The notes under the pieces are model-generated. The model saw nothing but the letters and a program-made list of their open reading frames with translations. It did no database searches and was not told where the DNA came from. This document shows positions 35,513-42,688 of a stretch of DNA of 64,000 nucleotides, in pieces. This DNA comes from DATCJA01 sp963734635. Its GTDB lineage: Bacteria; Acidobacteriota; Vicinamibacteria; Vicinamibacterales; UBA2999. The position numbers and the translations under genes are program-made. The stretch covers positions 1,240,001 through 1,304,000 of the forward strand of contig CAVTIA010000003.1 of assembly GCA_963734635.1 (NCBI GenBank), in the 5' to 3' direction. Position 1 is the stretch's first letter, and every line of letters begins with the position of its first letter.

Positions 35513-36012
35513 GTGCGCAAAACGATTCTAGTCATTGCCGCGCTGGCCACCACCACATTCGCCGTCAACGCCTTTGCCCAGGCGAACCTTGTCAACCGTC
35601 CGCAGGTGTCGAACGCCGCGGCTCGCAAGATGGTCGACGCCTGTCTCGCGTTTGCCGAGAAGAACAACATCCTCGTCGGTGTCGCGGTTGTGGGCATCGA
35701 CGGCACGCTACTCGACTTCCATGCCATGCAGGGCGGCGGTCCAACCATGTCGGAGACAGCGATCCTGAAAGCGAAGACGCGGTGCACTGGCAGCGCTCGA
35801 CCAGGTTGCTGGAAGAGGATGTCACCACGCAACGCAATCAGGCTTCCGTCTGGATCAATGACTTTCCCAAAGCGGGCGCGCTTCCCATCGTGATCGACGG
35901 GCAGGTTGCGGGCGCCATCGGCATCGGCGGAGCACGGCTGCAGGAAGAGTGCGCGCAGGCCGGGATCGACGCGGTGTTCCCGAAAGCCCCGGCCGCCTCC
36001 GCGCAGCGCTGA
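35513..36012 (+). CDS. exported GlcG/HbpS-family protein (one frameshift near 35778)
   Basis: GTG 35513 has GGGAGGA upstream and starts a signal peptide ending NAFAQ. The family core is seen as ARKMVDACLAFAEKNNILVG, VAVVGIDGTLLDFHAM and SETAILKAKT; the remainder, in another frame, is LPIVIDGQVAGAIGIGG and a final AGIDAVFPKAP-type end. Removal of one base near 35778 restores a protein of about 165 residues. GlcG/HbpS proteins form octamers that can bind haem or small ligands in the periplasm; the role here is unknown. Confidence 0.85.
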
Positions 36013-36050
36013 TTCTTCCGCTGGCTCGCGGGCCATAGAGAGAACTATTC

Positions 36051-36070
36051 CTCTGTGACTCTGTGGCCCG
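36051..36070. repeat. CTCTGTG word repeat (second copy)
   Basis: This 20-base stretch matches 22400-22419 at all but one position (iterated CTCTGTG then GCCCG). It lies between the GlcG-like gene and the propeller gene. No function can be assigned. Confidence 0.5.
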
Positions 36071-36077
36071 TGATCCT

Positions 36078-37181
36078 TCACCGTTTCGGGACGTGCTTCT
36101 CCAGCATGCGCCTGCGCACGACGGCTCCGTAGATGTTGCCCTTCGAGTCGACGCCGATCCCTTCGGCGCCGCTGTGCGAGATCGTCGTCGGCTCGAGATC
36201 CCTGATGAAGTACTCGACCTTGCCGTCCCTCGCGCTGCCGATGCGAATGCCCTTGTGCCAGCCGGGGTTGTGGAAATCGAATGACTCGGAATCGGCCACG
36301 TAGATCCGATCGTCGGGAGTGATGACGATGCCGCTCGGCCGGCCGAACTGGTACCACATGTCGAGAAAGTTGCCTTCCTGATCGAAGATCTGAATCCGGT
36401 TGTTCTGACGGTCGCCGACGAACAGGCGGCCGCGCGAATCAATCGCGATGGTGTGGGGCGTGGTGAACCGGCCGATGCCCGGCCCGGTGCTGCCCCAGGT
36501 CTTGATGAACTTTCCGTCAGCGGCCCACTTCGTCACGCGCGCCACCGGGGCCGTGGGACTGTTGTCGTGGCCTTCGGTGACGAAGATGTTGCCGTTCGGG
36601 GCAACGATGACCGCCGTCGGCGACGTGAGAAGCTTCGGCGGATTGCCCATCTGGCCGACCTGGCCGATGGTCATCAGGAGCTGGCCCATCGGCGTGAACT
36701 TGCGGACGACGTGGTTTCCCTCGTCCGTGGTCCAGACGTTTCCCTGCCGATCGATGGTCAGGTTGTGTGGGAAGACGAACAGCCCGACACCCCACGAAGC
36801 CAGCAGTTTCCCCTCTGGACTGAGTTTGAGAATCGGCGGCTCTTTGCGCCCCTCGCAGGAGTTCCGGTTGCAGCGGTTCAGCACGTAGATGTTGCCGTCG
36901 GGACCTTCTGCGGCGCCGATGAAGGAGGCCCGCGCGTCGTAGTTGGCGGCGTCGTACGGGATCTCTCCCCACGGGTGGACGCGCTCGTACGGCGCGGAGA
37001 GATCGTTTACCGGCATCGCCAGACTCTGAGGCGGATAGGTTTTGCCGTTGTGCGTCAGCGCGTTCGTCGGCGAGATCTGCGCGGCAGTTTCGAGCGGCGC
37101 ATCCGGCAGCCCAATCGATATCGCGGCTGCAACGGTCAACGCGCCTGTCAGTTTCAGATCTCTATATCGTGAAAGCGGCAT
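36078..37181 (-). CDS. exported six-bladed beta-propeller (NHL) protein, amidating-lyase-like
   Basis: A 367-residue protein with a signal peptide (TGALTVAAAISIGL) after an ATG that has GGGGAG upstream. NHL blades are regular: NIYVLNRCNRNSCEGRKEPP, HNLTIDRQGNVWTTDEGNHV, TAVIVAPNGNIFVTEGHD, HTIAIDSRGRLFVGDRQNNR and GIVITPDDRIYVADSESFD. Conserved His and Asp positions at blade turns resemble the peptidyl-alpha-hydroxyglycine alpha-amidating lyase family, but the catalytic assignment is not secure. It is the second of three propeller genes in the window. Neighbouring genes on the same strand downstream of 41 kb encode exported VOC, cupin and dehalogenase-like proteins, so a role in secreted catabolism is possible. 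Confidence 0.9.
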   Translation of the reverse strand: MPLSRYRDLKLTGALTVAAAISIGLPDAPLETAAQISPTNALTHNGKTYPPQSLAMPVNDLSAPYERVHPWGEIPYDAANYDARASFIGAAEGPDGNIYVLNRCNRNSCEGRKEPPILKLSPEGKLLASWGVGLFVFPHNLTIDRQGNVWTTDEGNHVVRKFTPMGQLLMTIGQVGQMGNPPKLLTSPTAVIVAPNGNIFVTEGHDNSPTAPVARVTKWAADGKFIKTWGSTGPGIGRFTTPHTIAIDSRGRLFVGDRQNNRIQIFDQEGNFLDMWYQFGRPSGIVITPDDRIYVADSESFDFHNPGWHKGIRIGSARDGKVEYFIRDLEPTTISHSGAEGIGVDSKGNIYGAVVRRRMLEKHVPKR

Positions 37182-37234
37182 CGAGATGCTCCCCTTTTGA
37201 CTTTTGACTTTTGCCTTACACGCTTCTCAATTGT

Positions 37235-38254
37235 TCACACGAAGAAGCGCTCGAATGCGTCGAGGACGGCCTGCGGAGCCTCCTCTGCGGGATAGTGGCC
37301 GCTATCCACGGCGCCTCCGGTCACCGTGCTCGCTGCCTCCCGCCAGACGGCCAGCACATCGCCGTACAACAGGCCCACATTGCTGCGGCGTCCCCACAGT
37401 GCCAGCGTCGGCGCGGCGATCTTCCGCCCGGCCCGGTGATCGACGTCGTCGTGTTCGAGGTCTATGCTCGCGGCGGCGCGGTAATCCTCGCATGAGCCAT
37501 GGATCGTCTTCCGTGTGAAGCAGCGGACGTATTCGGCGAGGGCTCGATCGTCAAAGAAGGCGGGCTTGCCGGTGCGAGAGAGATGGCGCAGCACATATTC
37601 GCGCGCCGGAATCGCGGCCATCATGCGCTCGAACAGCTCGTCGGGCTGAGCCATGAACGACCAGTGCCAGGAGCCCAGCGCCCACTCGCGCGAGGTGTGT
37701 TCCCACACGTACCGCGTCGGGACGATATCGAGCAGCGCCACCTTGCGCACGCGTTCGGGATGATCGAGCACCAATCGATGTGCCGTCCGCGCGCCCCGGT
37801 CGTGCCCGGCCAGAAAGAACCGCTCGTGGCCGAGCGCCGACATGACCTCGACCTGATCCTGGGCCATGACGCGGAACGAGTAGTTGACATGGTTGGCGCC
37901 GCCATCGGCGGGGCCGACGCTGTCACCGTAACCGCGAAGGTCCGTCGCGACAACGCGGAATCGCTTCGCCAGGCGACCGGCGACCCTGTGCCACGAGGCG
38001 TGTGTGAGCGGGTTGCCGTGCAGCAGCAGGAGCGGTGGCCCCTCGCCGCCATGTCTCAGGAAGATGTCGGCGCCGCGCGTACGCACCCATCTCGCCTCGA
38101 AGCCGTCGAACAGGCCGGCATCGGGCGGAACCGGAGGCAACGCGGACCTGGTTCCCGTCGCCGTCTGCGCGAGGATTTCACGAGCGGGCGCGACGAGATC
38201 GGTCCCGAACGTCGCCGCCGTGGCGGCGATGAAATGTCTGCGGTCCAGTTCCAC
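37235..38254 (-). CDS. Tat-exported alpha/beta hydrolase, haloacetate/fluoroacetate dehalogenase-like
   Basis: GTG 38254 is preceded by GGGAGGG and gives a Tat-type leader (LDRRHFIAATAATFG). The hydrolase has LLLLHGNPLTHASW (oxyanion region), a nucleophile Asp in LAGHDRGARTAHRLVLDHPE, and LLDIVPT. The pair W-H-W in LGSWHWSFM, CEDYRAAASIDLEHD and the final His in DSGHYPAEEAP are also present. These are the residues that define fluoroacetate/haloacetate dehalogenases (Asp nucleophile, Arg pair, His-Trp fluoride pocket, catalytic His). Cytosolic homologues lack a Tat leader. Hydrolytic dehalogenation is plausible, but epoxide hydrolysis cannot be ruled out from sequence alone. Confidence 0.88.
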   Translation of the reverse strand: MELDRRHFIAATAATFGTDLVAPAREILAQTATGTRSALPPVPPDAGLFDGFEARWVRTRGADIFLRHGGEGPPLLLLHGNPLTHASWHRVAGRLAKRFRVVATDLRGYGDSVGPADGGANHVNYSFRVMAQDQVEVMSALGHERFFLAGHDRGARTAHRLVLDHPERVRKVALLDIVPTRYVWEHTSREWALGSWHWSFMAQPDELFERMMAAIPAREYVLRHLSRTGKPAFFDDRALAEYVRCFTRKTIHGSCEDYRAAASIDLEHDDVDHRAGRKIAAPTLALWGRRSNVGLLYGDVLAVWREAASTVTGGAVDSGHYPAEEAPQAVLDAFERFFV

Positions 38255-38291
38255 GACATCCCTCCCGGCGACTGCCAGCGTGCACGAGGCT

Positions 38292-38753
38292 CTACACAAC
38301 CTGTACGACGACCCCGTCCGGGTCTCTCACATGAAACCCGAACTGCACATTCTGCTGCGGCGTCAGGCCGTGCTGCTTCAATTGCTCGGTGGCGACGTCC
38401 CTGTTGAAATTCTCGACGCTGATCGCGAAGTGATCGACGACGCCCGACGGACCCTCGTGGCGAAGCGACACCATCGTCCGCTTCATCCCCAGGCGGAGGA
38501 TCTGATTCGGCTTGTCCTCGCTGACAAATGTCATCCCGAAGACACGTTCGTAGAACGCGGCCGATCGCTGCATGTCGTTCACGAGAATCGACACGTGGTC
38601 GATCCCCGTGCCACGGAGGCCGCCTGGCTGCGCGGCCTCCACACGCGAGGCGCCCGTCACCCCGACGAGCGTCGAGAGTCCCTGAATCAACTGCCGGCGG
38701 GTCAGCGCGCCGTGCTCGAAGCGGCGCACGAGATCGTCAATGATCGACTCCAT
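38292..38753 (-). CDS. VOC (glyoxalase/bleomycin-resistance) family protein with Tat-like leader
   Basis: A 153-residue protein. Its N-terminus has a RRQLIQGLSTLVGV leader resembling a Tat signal, followed by one VOC domain: IDHVSILVNDMQRSAAFYER, VFGMTFVSED, and DHFAISVENFNRDVATEQL with FGFHVRDPDGVVVQVV at the end. The His and Glu/Asp positions expected for metal binding are partly present (H and the terminal D of the strand), so it may be a dioxygenase- or isomerase-like enzyme or a ligand-binding protein. AGGAGG lies 7 bases before the ATG. It is 37 bp from the dehalogenase-like gene and probably co-transcribed. Confidence 0.88.
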   Translation of the reverse strand: MESIIDDLVRRFEHGALTRRQLIQGLSTLVGVTGASRVEAAQPGGLRGTGIDHVSILVNDMQRSAAFYERVFGMTFVSEDKPNQILRLGMKRTMVSLRHEGPSGVVDHFAISVENFNRDVATEQLKQHGLTPQQNVQFGFHVRDPDGVVVQVV

Positions 38754-38800
38754 AGACCCTCCTCCTTCGTCTACCTCGCTGGCACGAGGCGCGTGGAACG

Positions 38801-39196
38801 CTACTTCTGGAACGTCGCCCGATCTTTGAACTCCACCATGATGAACTCTGCCTCATTGGCGATGTTCTCCGGCAAGTGGACGTTCCCGTCGCCGCACCCG
38901 AGCGCGCCGGCGCGAACTTCGGCAGGCTCGCTGGTCCCATCCGGCGTCGTGAAGTTGAACGTCTGATCCGTCAGAAAGATCACGCAGCCGGGCAGGTGCC
39001 GGTGCATGACGGATCGCTCACCAGGACCGTACTTTGCCCGGACGAAGCGCACGACATCGTTCTCGAACGACAGGGAGTAATGCGCCGGGTCCGCCGCCAG
39101 GGCGTCTGGATAGCTGTCGGCGCTGCGCTGGGCGACGAGCGTCGAGGAGGCGCCGCACGCGACACCGAGAAGCAGGCCGATCACGAGATTGCGCAT
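38801..39196 (-). CDS. exported cupin-domain protein
   Basis: A 131-residue protein with a signal peptide (NLVIGLLLGVACGASSTLVAQ). The cupin core is visible as VRAKYGPGERSVMHRHLPGC (metal-binding His pair) with VIFLTDQTFNFT and VHLPENIANEAEFIMVEFKD forming the second motif. The first motif has HRH rather than the full H-x-H-x-E set, so metal binding is possible but not proved. GGGAGAAG lies upstream of the ATG. It lies between the VOC genes on the same strand, and the three may belong to one operon. Confidence 0.82.
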   Translation of the reverse strand: MRNLVIGLLLGVACGASSTLVAQRSADSYPDALAADPAHYSLSFENDVVRFVRAKYGPGERSVMHRHLPGCVIFLTDQTFNFTTPDGTSEPAEVRAGALGCGDGNVHLPENIANEAEFIMVEFKDRATFQK

Positions 39197-39249
39197 TCTC
39201 GCTTCTCCCTAGCTGGTAGTCGGTAGGTGGTAGCCGGTAGCTCGTAGTG

Positions 39250-39279
39250 GTAGCCGGAGGCCTTAAGGCCTCCGCCTAC
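39250..39279. repeat. GTAG-palindrome-CTAC element
   Basis: GTAG (39250-39253) and CTAC (39276-39279) flank a perfect 20-bp palindrome, CGGAGGCCTTAAGGCCTCCG (39255-39274). Around it are GTAGT/GGTAG words and CCAAC words that pair with each other. It lies between the cupin and VOC genes. Confidence 0.7.
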
Positions 39280-39296
39280 CAACTCCCAACCACCAA

Positions 39297-40124
39297 CTAC
39301 TGAGTCGACTGCACCTGCGGCCCCAGCGGCGCTCGCTGAACGATCTCGACGCGCGTCCCCCACGGGTCGGTGATGTACGTGATGGTGCTGCCAGTGGGAC
39401 TCTTGCGCACGGGCTCGTCGAGCTTGATGCCCTCGGCGGTGATCTTCTTGATGAAGGCCGCATGGTCCTTCACGTCGAACCCGATGTGGTCGAGCACACG
39501 CCCGCGTGTTGGCGCCTGGGCCTTTTCGGCGGTCGCGAATCGCATCTGAACGCCAGGGAGGTCCACTATCGGCGCGTTGTTGCGCGTGCCTGGCTTGCCG
39601 CCAAACGTCTTCGCGTACCAGGCCTGGGCCTTCGGGACTTCGGCTGCCGGCACCGACAGGTGCACGTGCTCGTGGCGGATAGGGACCGACTGCGCCTTGT
39701 CCTCCAGGATTTCGATGCGCACGCCGTCGGGTGTGACCACGAAGGCCTGATCGAGCCGGTTGTTGCCACCGGGAAGCACTTGCACGCCCGCGGCCTTCCA
39801 CTCCGCCACCCGTTTCTGCACGTTGTCCACGATGAAACCGACATGGTTCACAACGGAACCCACGGTCTCGCCGTCACCCTTCTCGGTCCCAAGATTCAAG
39901 TTGATGTAGATCCCGGGGAACATGATGAGCGGATTTCCGGCGGGCATGAACAGCTTGCCGCCCATGGCCAGAAAGAGCTTCTTGTTCGCTTCGACATCCT
40001 TCGAGGCGATGTGCCAGTGGCCCATCGTTACGCCGACATCGTTGTACGGCGCCGGCTGCGCAGCGGCGGTGCCCGCGACGAGAGTAAAAGCACACAGCAA
40101 GGCAACGAACCCAATTCTCCTCAT
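39297..40124 (-). CDS. exported two-domain VOC family protein
   Basis: A 275-residue protein with a signal peptide ending TAAAQ and two VOC modules: GHWHIASKDVEANKKLFLAM, VVNHVGFIVDNVQKRVAEW and VVTPDGVRIEILED; then HEHVHLSVPAAEVPKAQAWY, VLDHIGFDVKDHAAFIKKI and YITDPWGTRVEIVQRA. The arrangement is like extradiol-dioxygenase-type or glyoxalase proteins, in which His from one module and Glu from the other bind the metal. GGGAGGG lies directly before the ATG. It is 172 bp from the cupin gene with a REP-like element between, and 24 bp from the next gene, so it is probably transcribed with that one. Confidence 0.88.
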   Translation of the reverse strand: MRRIGFVALLCAFTLVAGTAAAQPAPYNDVGVTMGHWHIASKDVEANKKLFLAMGGKLFMPAGNPLIMFPGIYINLNLGTEKGDGETVGSVVNHVGFIVDNVQKRVAEWKAAGVQVLPGGNNRLDQAFVVTPDGVRIEILEDKAQSVPIRHEHVHLSVPAAEVPKAQAWYAKTFGGKPGTRNNAPIVDLPGVQMRFATAEKAQAPTRGRVLDHIGFDVKDHAAFIKKITAEGIKLDEPVRKSPTGSTITYITDPWGTRVEIVQRAPLGPQVQSTQ

Positions 40125-40147
40125 GGATCCCTCCCTTCGTAGATTGA

Positions 40148-41017
40148 CTACTTCTTTTCCGTGTCCGATTCGCCGATCTGGGTCGATGTAACGCCGGTAT
40201 CGCGCTCACCTTCGTGGCACGCGAACTCCAGGAACTCCTCGTCGGGCATACGCCTCTGCGCCACACGCATTGTCCACGGCCGGGTGAACACGGTGGGATC
40301 GGTGATCGTCGCTTCGTAGTTCATGGTGTTGGCGTCGACGAAGATGAAGCGTTCCACGATCTCCGCGTTGTCGCTGAAGAAATCGCCGAGCACGTCGAGG
40401 CGCGACTTGGCCTTCAGGTTGGTCGTGCTGACGACCAGCGTATTCCCCTCCCACCGGCCGCGCCCTTCGCCCATCCAGAGCTTGACGTTGGCGGCAGCGC
40501 GCGGGCGGCCATCGAGAGGAACCACTCGAAACGTGTGGTACTCATCCCAGACGAACACAACGCTGCCCGGCGGCTGAATAATGCGGAACGTCGGAAAGTA
40601 GTAGAGCCGCGGCACGCCCGGCACCAGGCACCGCGTCTGCGTGTCGATGTGCTCGGGTCTCGTCGGGTTCTCGAATTCGGCCGCCAGGCGTTTCTGCAGG
40701 GCAGCCGCCCACGGCTGGTACGGAATATGGCCGTCGGGCGGATCCACGATGCGGCTGGGATTGCGCTTGCTGACTCCGCTCACTCGCGCCTCGAAGTCCG
40801 CTGCGCTGCTCTGCGCCGGGTCGAGGGAATGCGTACCGCCAAGTATGGGACGCCAGTTTCCCTGAACGTCGGGTTGACCGTCTGCGGTTCGCGCTGGCGG
40901 CCACGGTCTGGCCGGCTCTGACGGTCGCGGCCCACCCTGGCCAGATAGCGAGACCGACATGGATACGAGCGCCACGCTCAACCCTAGCGCTAGCACTGGC
41001 CGGCGCAGCAGCCTCAT
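40148..41017 (-). CDS. exported protein of the DGxPDxQGNW group, function unknown
   Basis: ATG 41017 begins a signal peptide (LALGLSVALVSMSVSLSGQ) and has GGGAAGG upstream. The mature protein opens with ARTADGQPDVQGNWRPI, a motif common to many uncharacterised exported proteins of Acidobacteriota and some Proteobacteria. A conserved core follows: RCLVPGVPRLYYFPTFRIIQ, FVWDEYHTFRVVPLDGRP, GRGRWEGNTLVVSTTNLKAK, DVLGDFFSDNAEIVERF and DPTVFTRPWTMRV. It is about 289 residues. I do not assign a function. Its neighbours suggest a shared role with the VOC and dehalogenase-like genes. Confidence 0.85.
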   Translation of the reverse strand: MRLLRRPVLALGLSVALVSMSVSLSGQGGPRPSEPARPWPPARTADGQPDVQGNWRPILGGTHSLDPAQSSAADFEARVSGVSKRNPSRIVDPPDGHIPYQPWAAALQKRLAAEFENPTRPEHIDTQTRCLVPGVPRLYYFPTFRIIQPPGSVVFVWDEYHTFRVVPLDGRPRAAANVKLWMGEGRGRWEGNTLVVSTTNLKAKSRLDVLGDFFSDNAEIVERFIFVDANTMNYEATITDPTVFTRPWTMRVAQRRMPDEEFLEFACHEGERDTGVTSTQIGESDTEKK

Positions 41018-41250
41018 CGCCACACTTCCCTTCCCGCGTTTCAGCCCGGGATCGAGAGGATCCTTTTCCCTATGCAATGCGTCCCAATCGTAATCCAAGA
41101 GGACGCGATCCGACGCAGATTCTCCGTGATGGAAAGCCTGGCATCCGATCTGCTGACGGATTGCGCGGAGGACGCCCATGCTGTCCTCCTGATTCGCGTG
41201 ATACGCGGACAGCCGGTGTAGATCCTGTCGGCTTGACTGGCACAACAGTC

Positions 41251-41276
41251 GTAGCGCGCAGGCTTCAGCCTGCGCG
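41251..41276. repeat. REP-like palindrome (GTAG + GCAGGCTTCAGCCTGC hairpin)
   Basis: GTAG (41251-41254) is followed by CGCGCAGGCT (41255-41264), a TC loop and AGCCTGCGCG (41267-41276). The same palindrome with the same GTAG edge recurs at 54534-54559, inside the start of a propeller gene. Confidence 0.75.
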
Positions 41277-41305
41277 GTGGAAGATAGGCGACGGCCATCG
41301 AGGAT

Positions 41306-42001
41306 TTATCGGGGAGCGGCGAGCGGATCGAAGGTCCAGCCACTCGGCAGGTTCTCGAGGCAGCGGCGCGGGTTCGCGGTCAGCCGTGAACGTTGATTCT
41401 GTGAGCGACCCGACTGCGCGTTGCCCGTGGTGCGAATGACGGCGCCGGTCAGAAAGTTGACGCTTACGTCGCGCGTGTCCAACGTGCCGCGGTGCGTCTC
41501 GGCGCGGTCGTACCCGATCAGCCGAAAGCACCCGCCCTCGAAGCGAAACCGGTAGCGCATCGTCGCAGCCAGGTAGGAGCCGGTGGCAGGCATCATCCCG
41601 AGCCGCAGGTCAAAGCCGCCGGGTCGCACCGTGATCTCGCCGTCCGCCATCGGATCTTCCAGCTGTCCGGAGAGATCGCGCGGCACGAGCTGCGCATTGG
41701 TGGCCGACCGCACATAGCCGGAGGGCTGTGTCGTGGCGAGCGCGACCAGCACGATCCGCCTCGGCGTCGCTCCTTGCGCGACGTTGTCGCGGAGCAGCAA
41801 AAGGACGTCACTTCGGCCGTCGCGATTGAAATCAGCCTGGTGCCGCTGCTCAATCGTCCACTCTGCCGGCACGAACGATTCGACCGTGCCGCCCGTTGGC
41901 GGAAGCGCCGGTATCGGCGCATCGGCGGGCGGGGCCGACTGCGCGACCGTGAGCGCTGGCCAGGAAACTAGAAGCGCCAGCAATGCGGCGACGAGCCGCA
42001 T
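41306..42001 (-). CDS. exported FG-GAP-like protein, function unknown
   Basis: A 231-residue protein starting at ATG 42001 with a signal peptide ending ALTVAQ. RHQADFNRDGRSDVLLLLRD resembles an FG-GAP/calcium-binding loop, and the remainder is mostly beta strands (VPRDLSGQLEDPM, AATMRYRFRFEGGCFRLIGY, VSVNFLTGAVIRTTGN). No catalytic residues are obvious. It is 10 bp downstream of the GH19-like gene and so is probably the last gene of the patatin operon. Its role there is unknown; it could be an inhibitor or an adaptor. Confidence 0.75.
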   Translation of the reverse strand: MRLVAALLALLVSWPALTVAQSAPPADAPIPALPPTGGTVESFVPAEWTIEQRHQADFNRDGRSDVLLLLRDNVAQGATPRRIVLVALATTQPSGYVRSATNAQLVPRDLSGQLEDPMADGEITVRPGGFDLRLGMMPATGSYLAATMRYRFRFEGGCFRLIGYDRAETHRGTLDTRDVSVNFLTGAVIRTTGNAQSGRSQNQRSRLTANPRRCLENLPSGWTFDPLAAPR

Positions 42002-42011
42002 CGTGTGCACA

Positions 42012-42659
42012 TCAATCCAGCCAGATGTCCATCGCACGCAGCGTCGCCTCACGCCGCTCGGCGAGTCCGAGCCTTGCCGGGCCATTGACCTTTTCGGTGA
42101 TCGCCTCGATGTCGCCGGCGTCGGCCAGGGGAGAACACTTGCACGCGTCCCAGAACGCGAAAGCCACCTTCGCTGCGGCCAGCGGTTCGCGCGCGATGTC
42201 AGGTCCGCCTTCGAGATCGATATTCACGATCGTGCCGATAGCTCGAAAGTTGGCGCGACCGGTCAACTGCTTATAGCCGGAGCCGCGGTAGCGCCACCCG
42301 TCGCCACTCGCCTCGTCGCCATTGCCGAGCCGATTCGCGTAGACACGGTTGGCAATCGCCTGCGGTCCCTTCGCAATGAGCGCTCTGGCATCCTCCGTGC
42401 CTCTGACGGCCGAAAACACCATGTCGAGGCGTACCGGATCCCGATAGTTCAGGTTTTCCTCCAGCACCGTGAAGCCGGCCGTCTCGACAAATACCTGTCC
42501 CATGAAGTGACACAGTCGGCGCGGCGTGATGACGGAGCTTGCCTTGCGTGAGCTCTCCAGCGCCGTCGCATGAATTTCGGCATTCGCCACCCGCGGGGCG
42601 AATCGGCGCAGCGTGTCAGCAGTAATCATGGCCAGAGGCGCGCTATCAGTAGTAATCAT
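42012..42659 (-). CDS. GH19 chitinase / endolysin-like glycosidase
   Basis: A 215-residue protein from ATG 42659 (TGGGAG eight bases upstream). The GH19 fold is visible: CHFMGQVFVETAGFTVLEEN (catalytic Glu and neighbouring residues), ANRVYANRLGNGDEASGDGW, RYRGSGYKQLTGRANFRAIG and KVNGPARLGLAERR. The arrangement is like phage-type endolysins and T6SS-type muramidases that cut peptidoglycan or chitin. There is no signal peptide, so the protein stays inside the cell or depends on another export route. A 16-base tandem duplication at its start (TAATCATGGCCA repeats at 42622 and 42652) gives two in-frame Met codons. It is 29 bp from the 451-aa gene. Confidence 0.88.
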   Translation of the reverse strand: MITTDSAPLAMITADTLRRFAPRVANAEIHATALESSRKASSVITPRRLCHFMGQVFVETAGFTVLEENLNYRDPVRLDMVFSAVRGTEDARALIAKGPQAIANRVYANRLGNGDEASGDGWRYRGSGYKQLTGRANFRAIGTIVNIDLEGGPDIAREPLAAAKVAFAFWDACKCSPLADAGDIEAITEKVNGPARLGLAERREATLRAMDIWLD

Positions 42660-42688
42660 GGCCACATCTCCCAATTCCCAACTACCAC

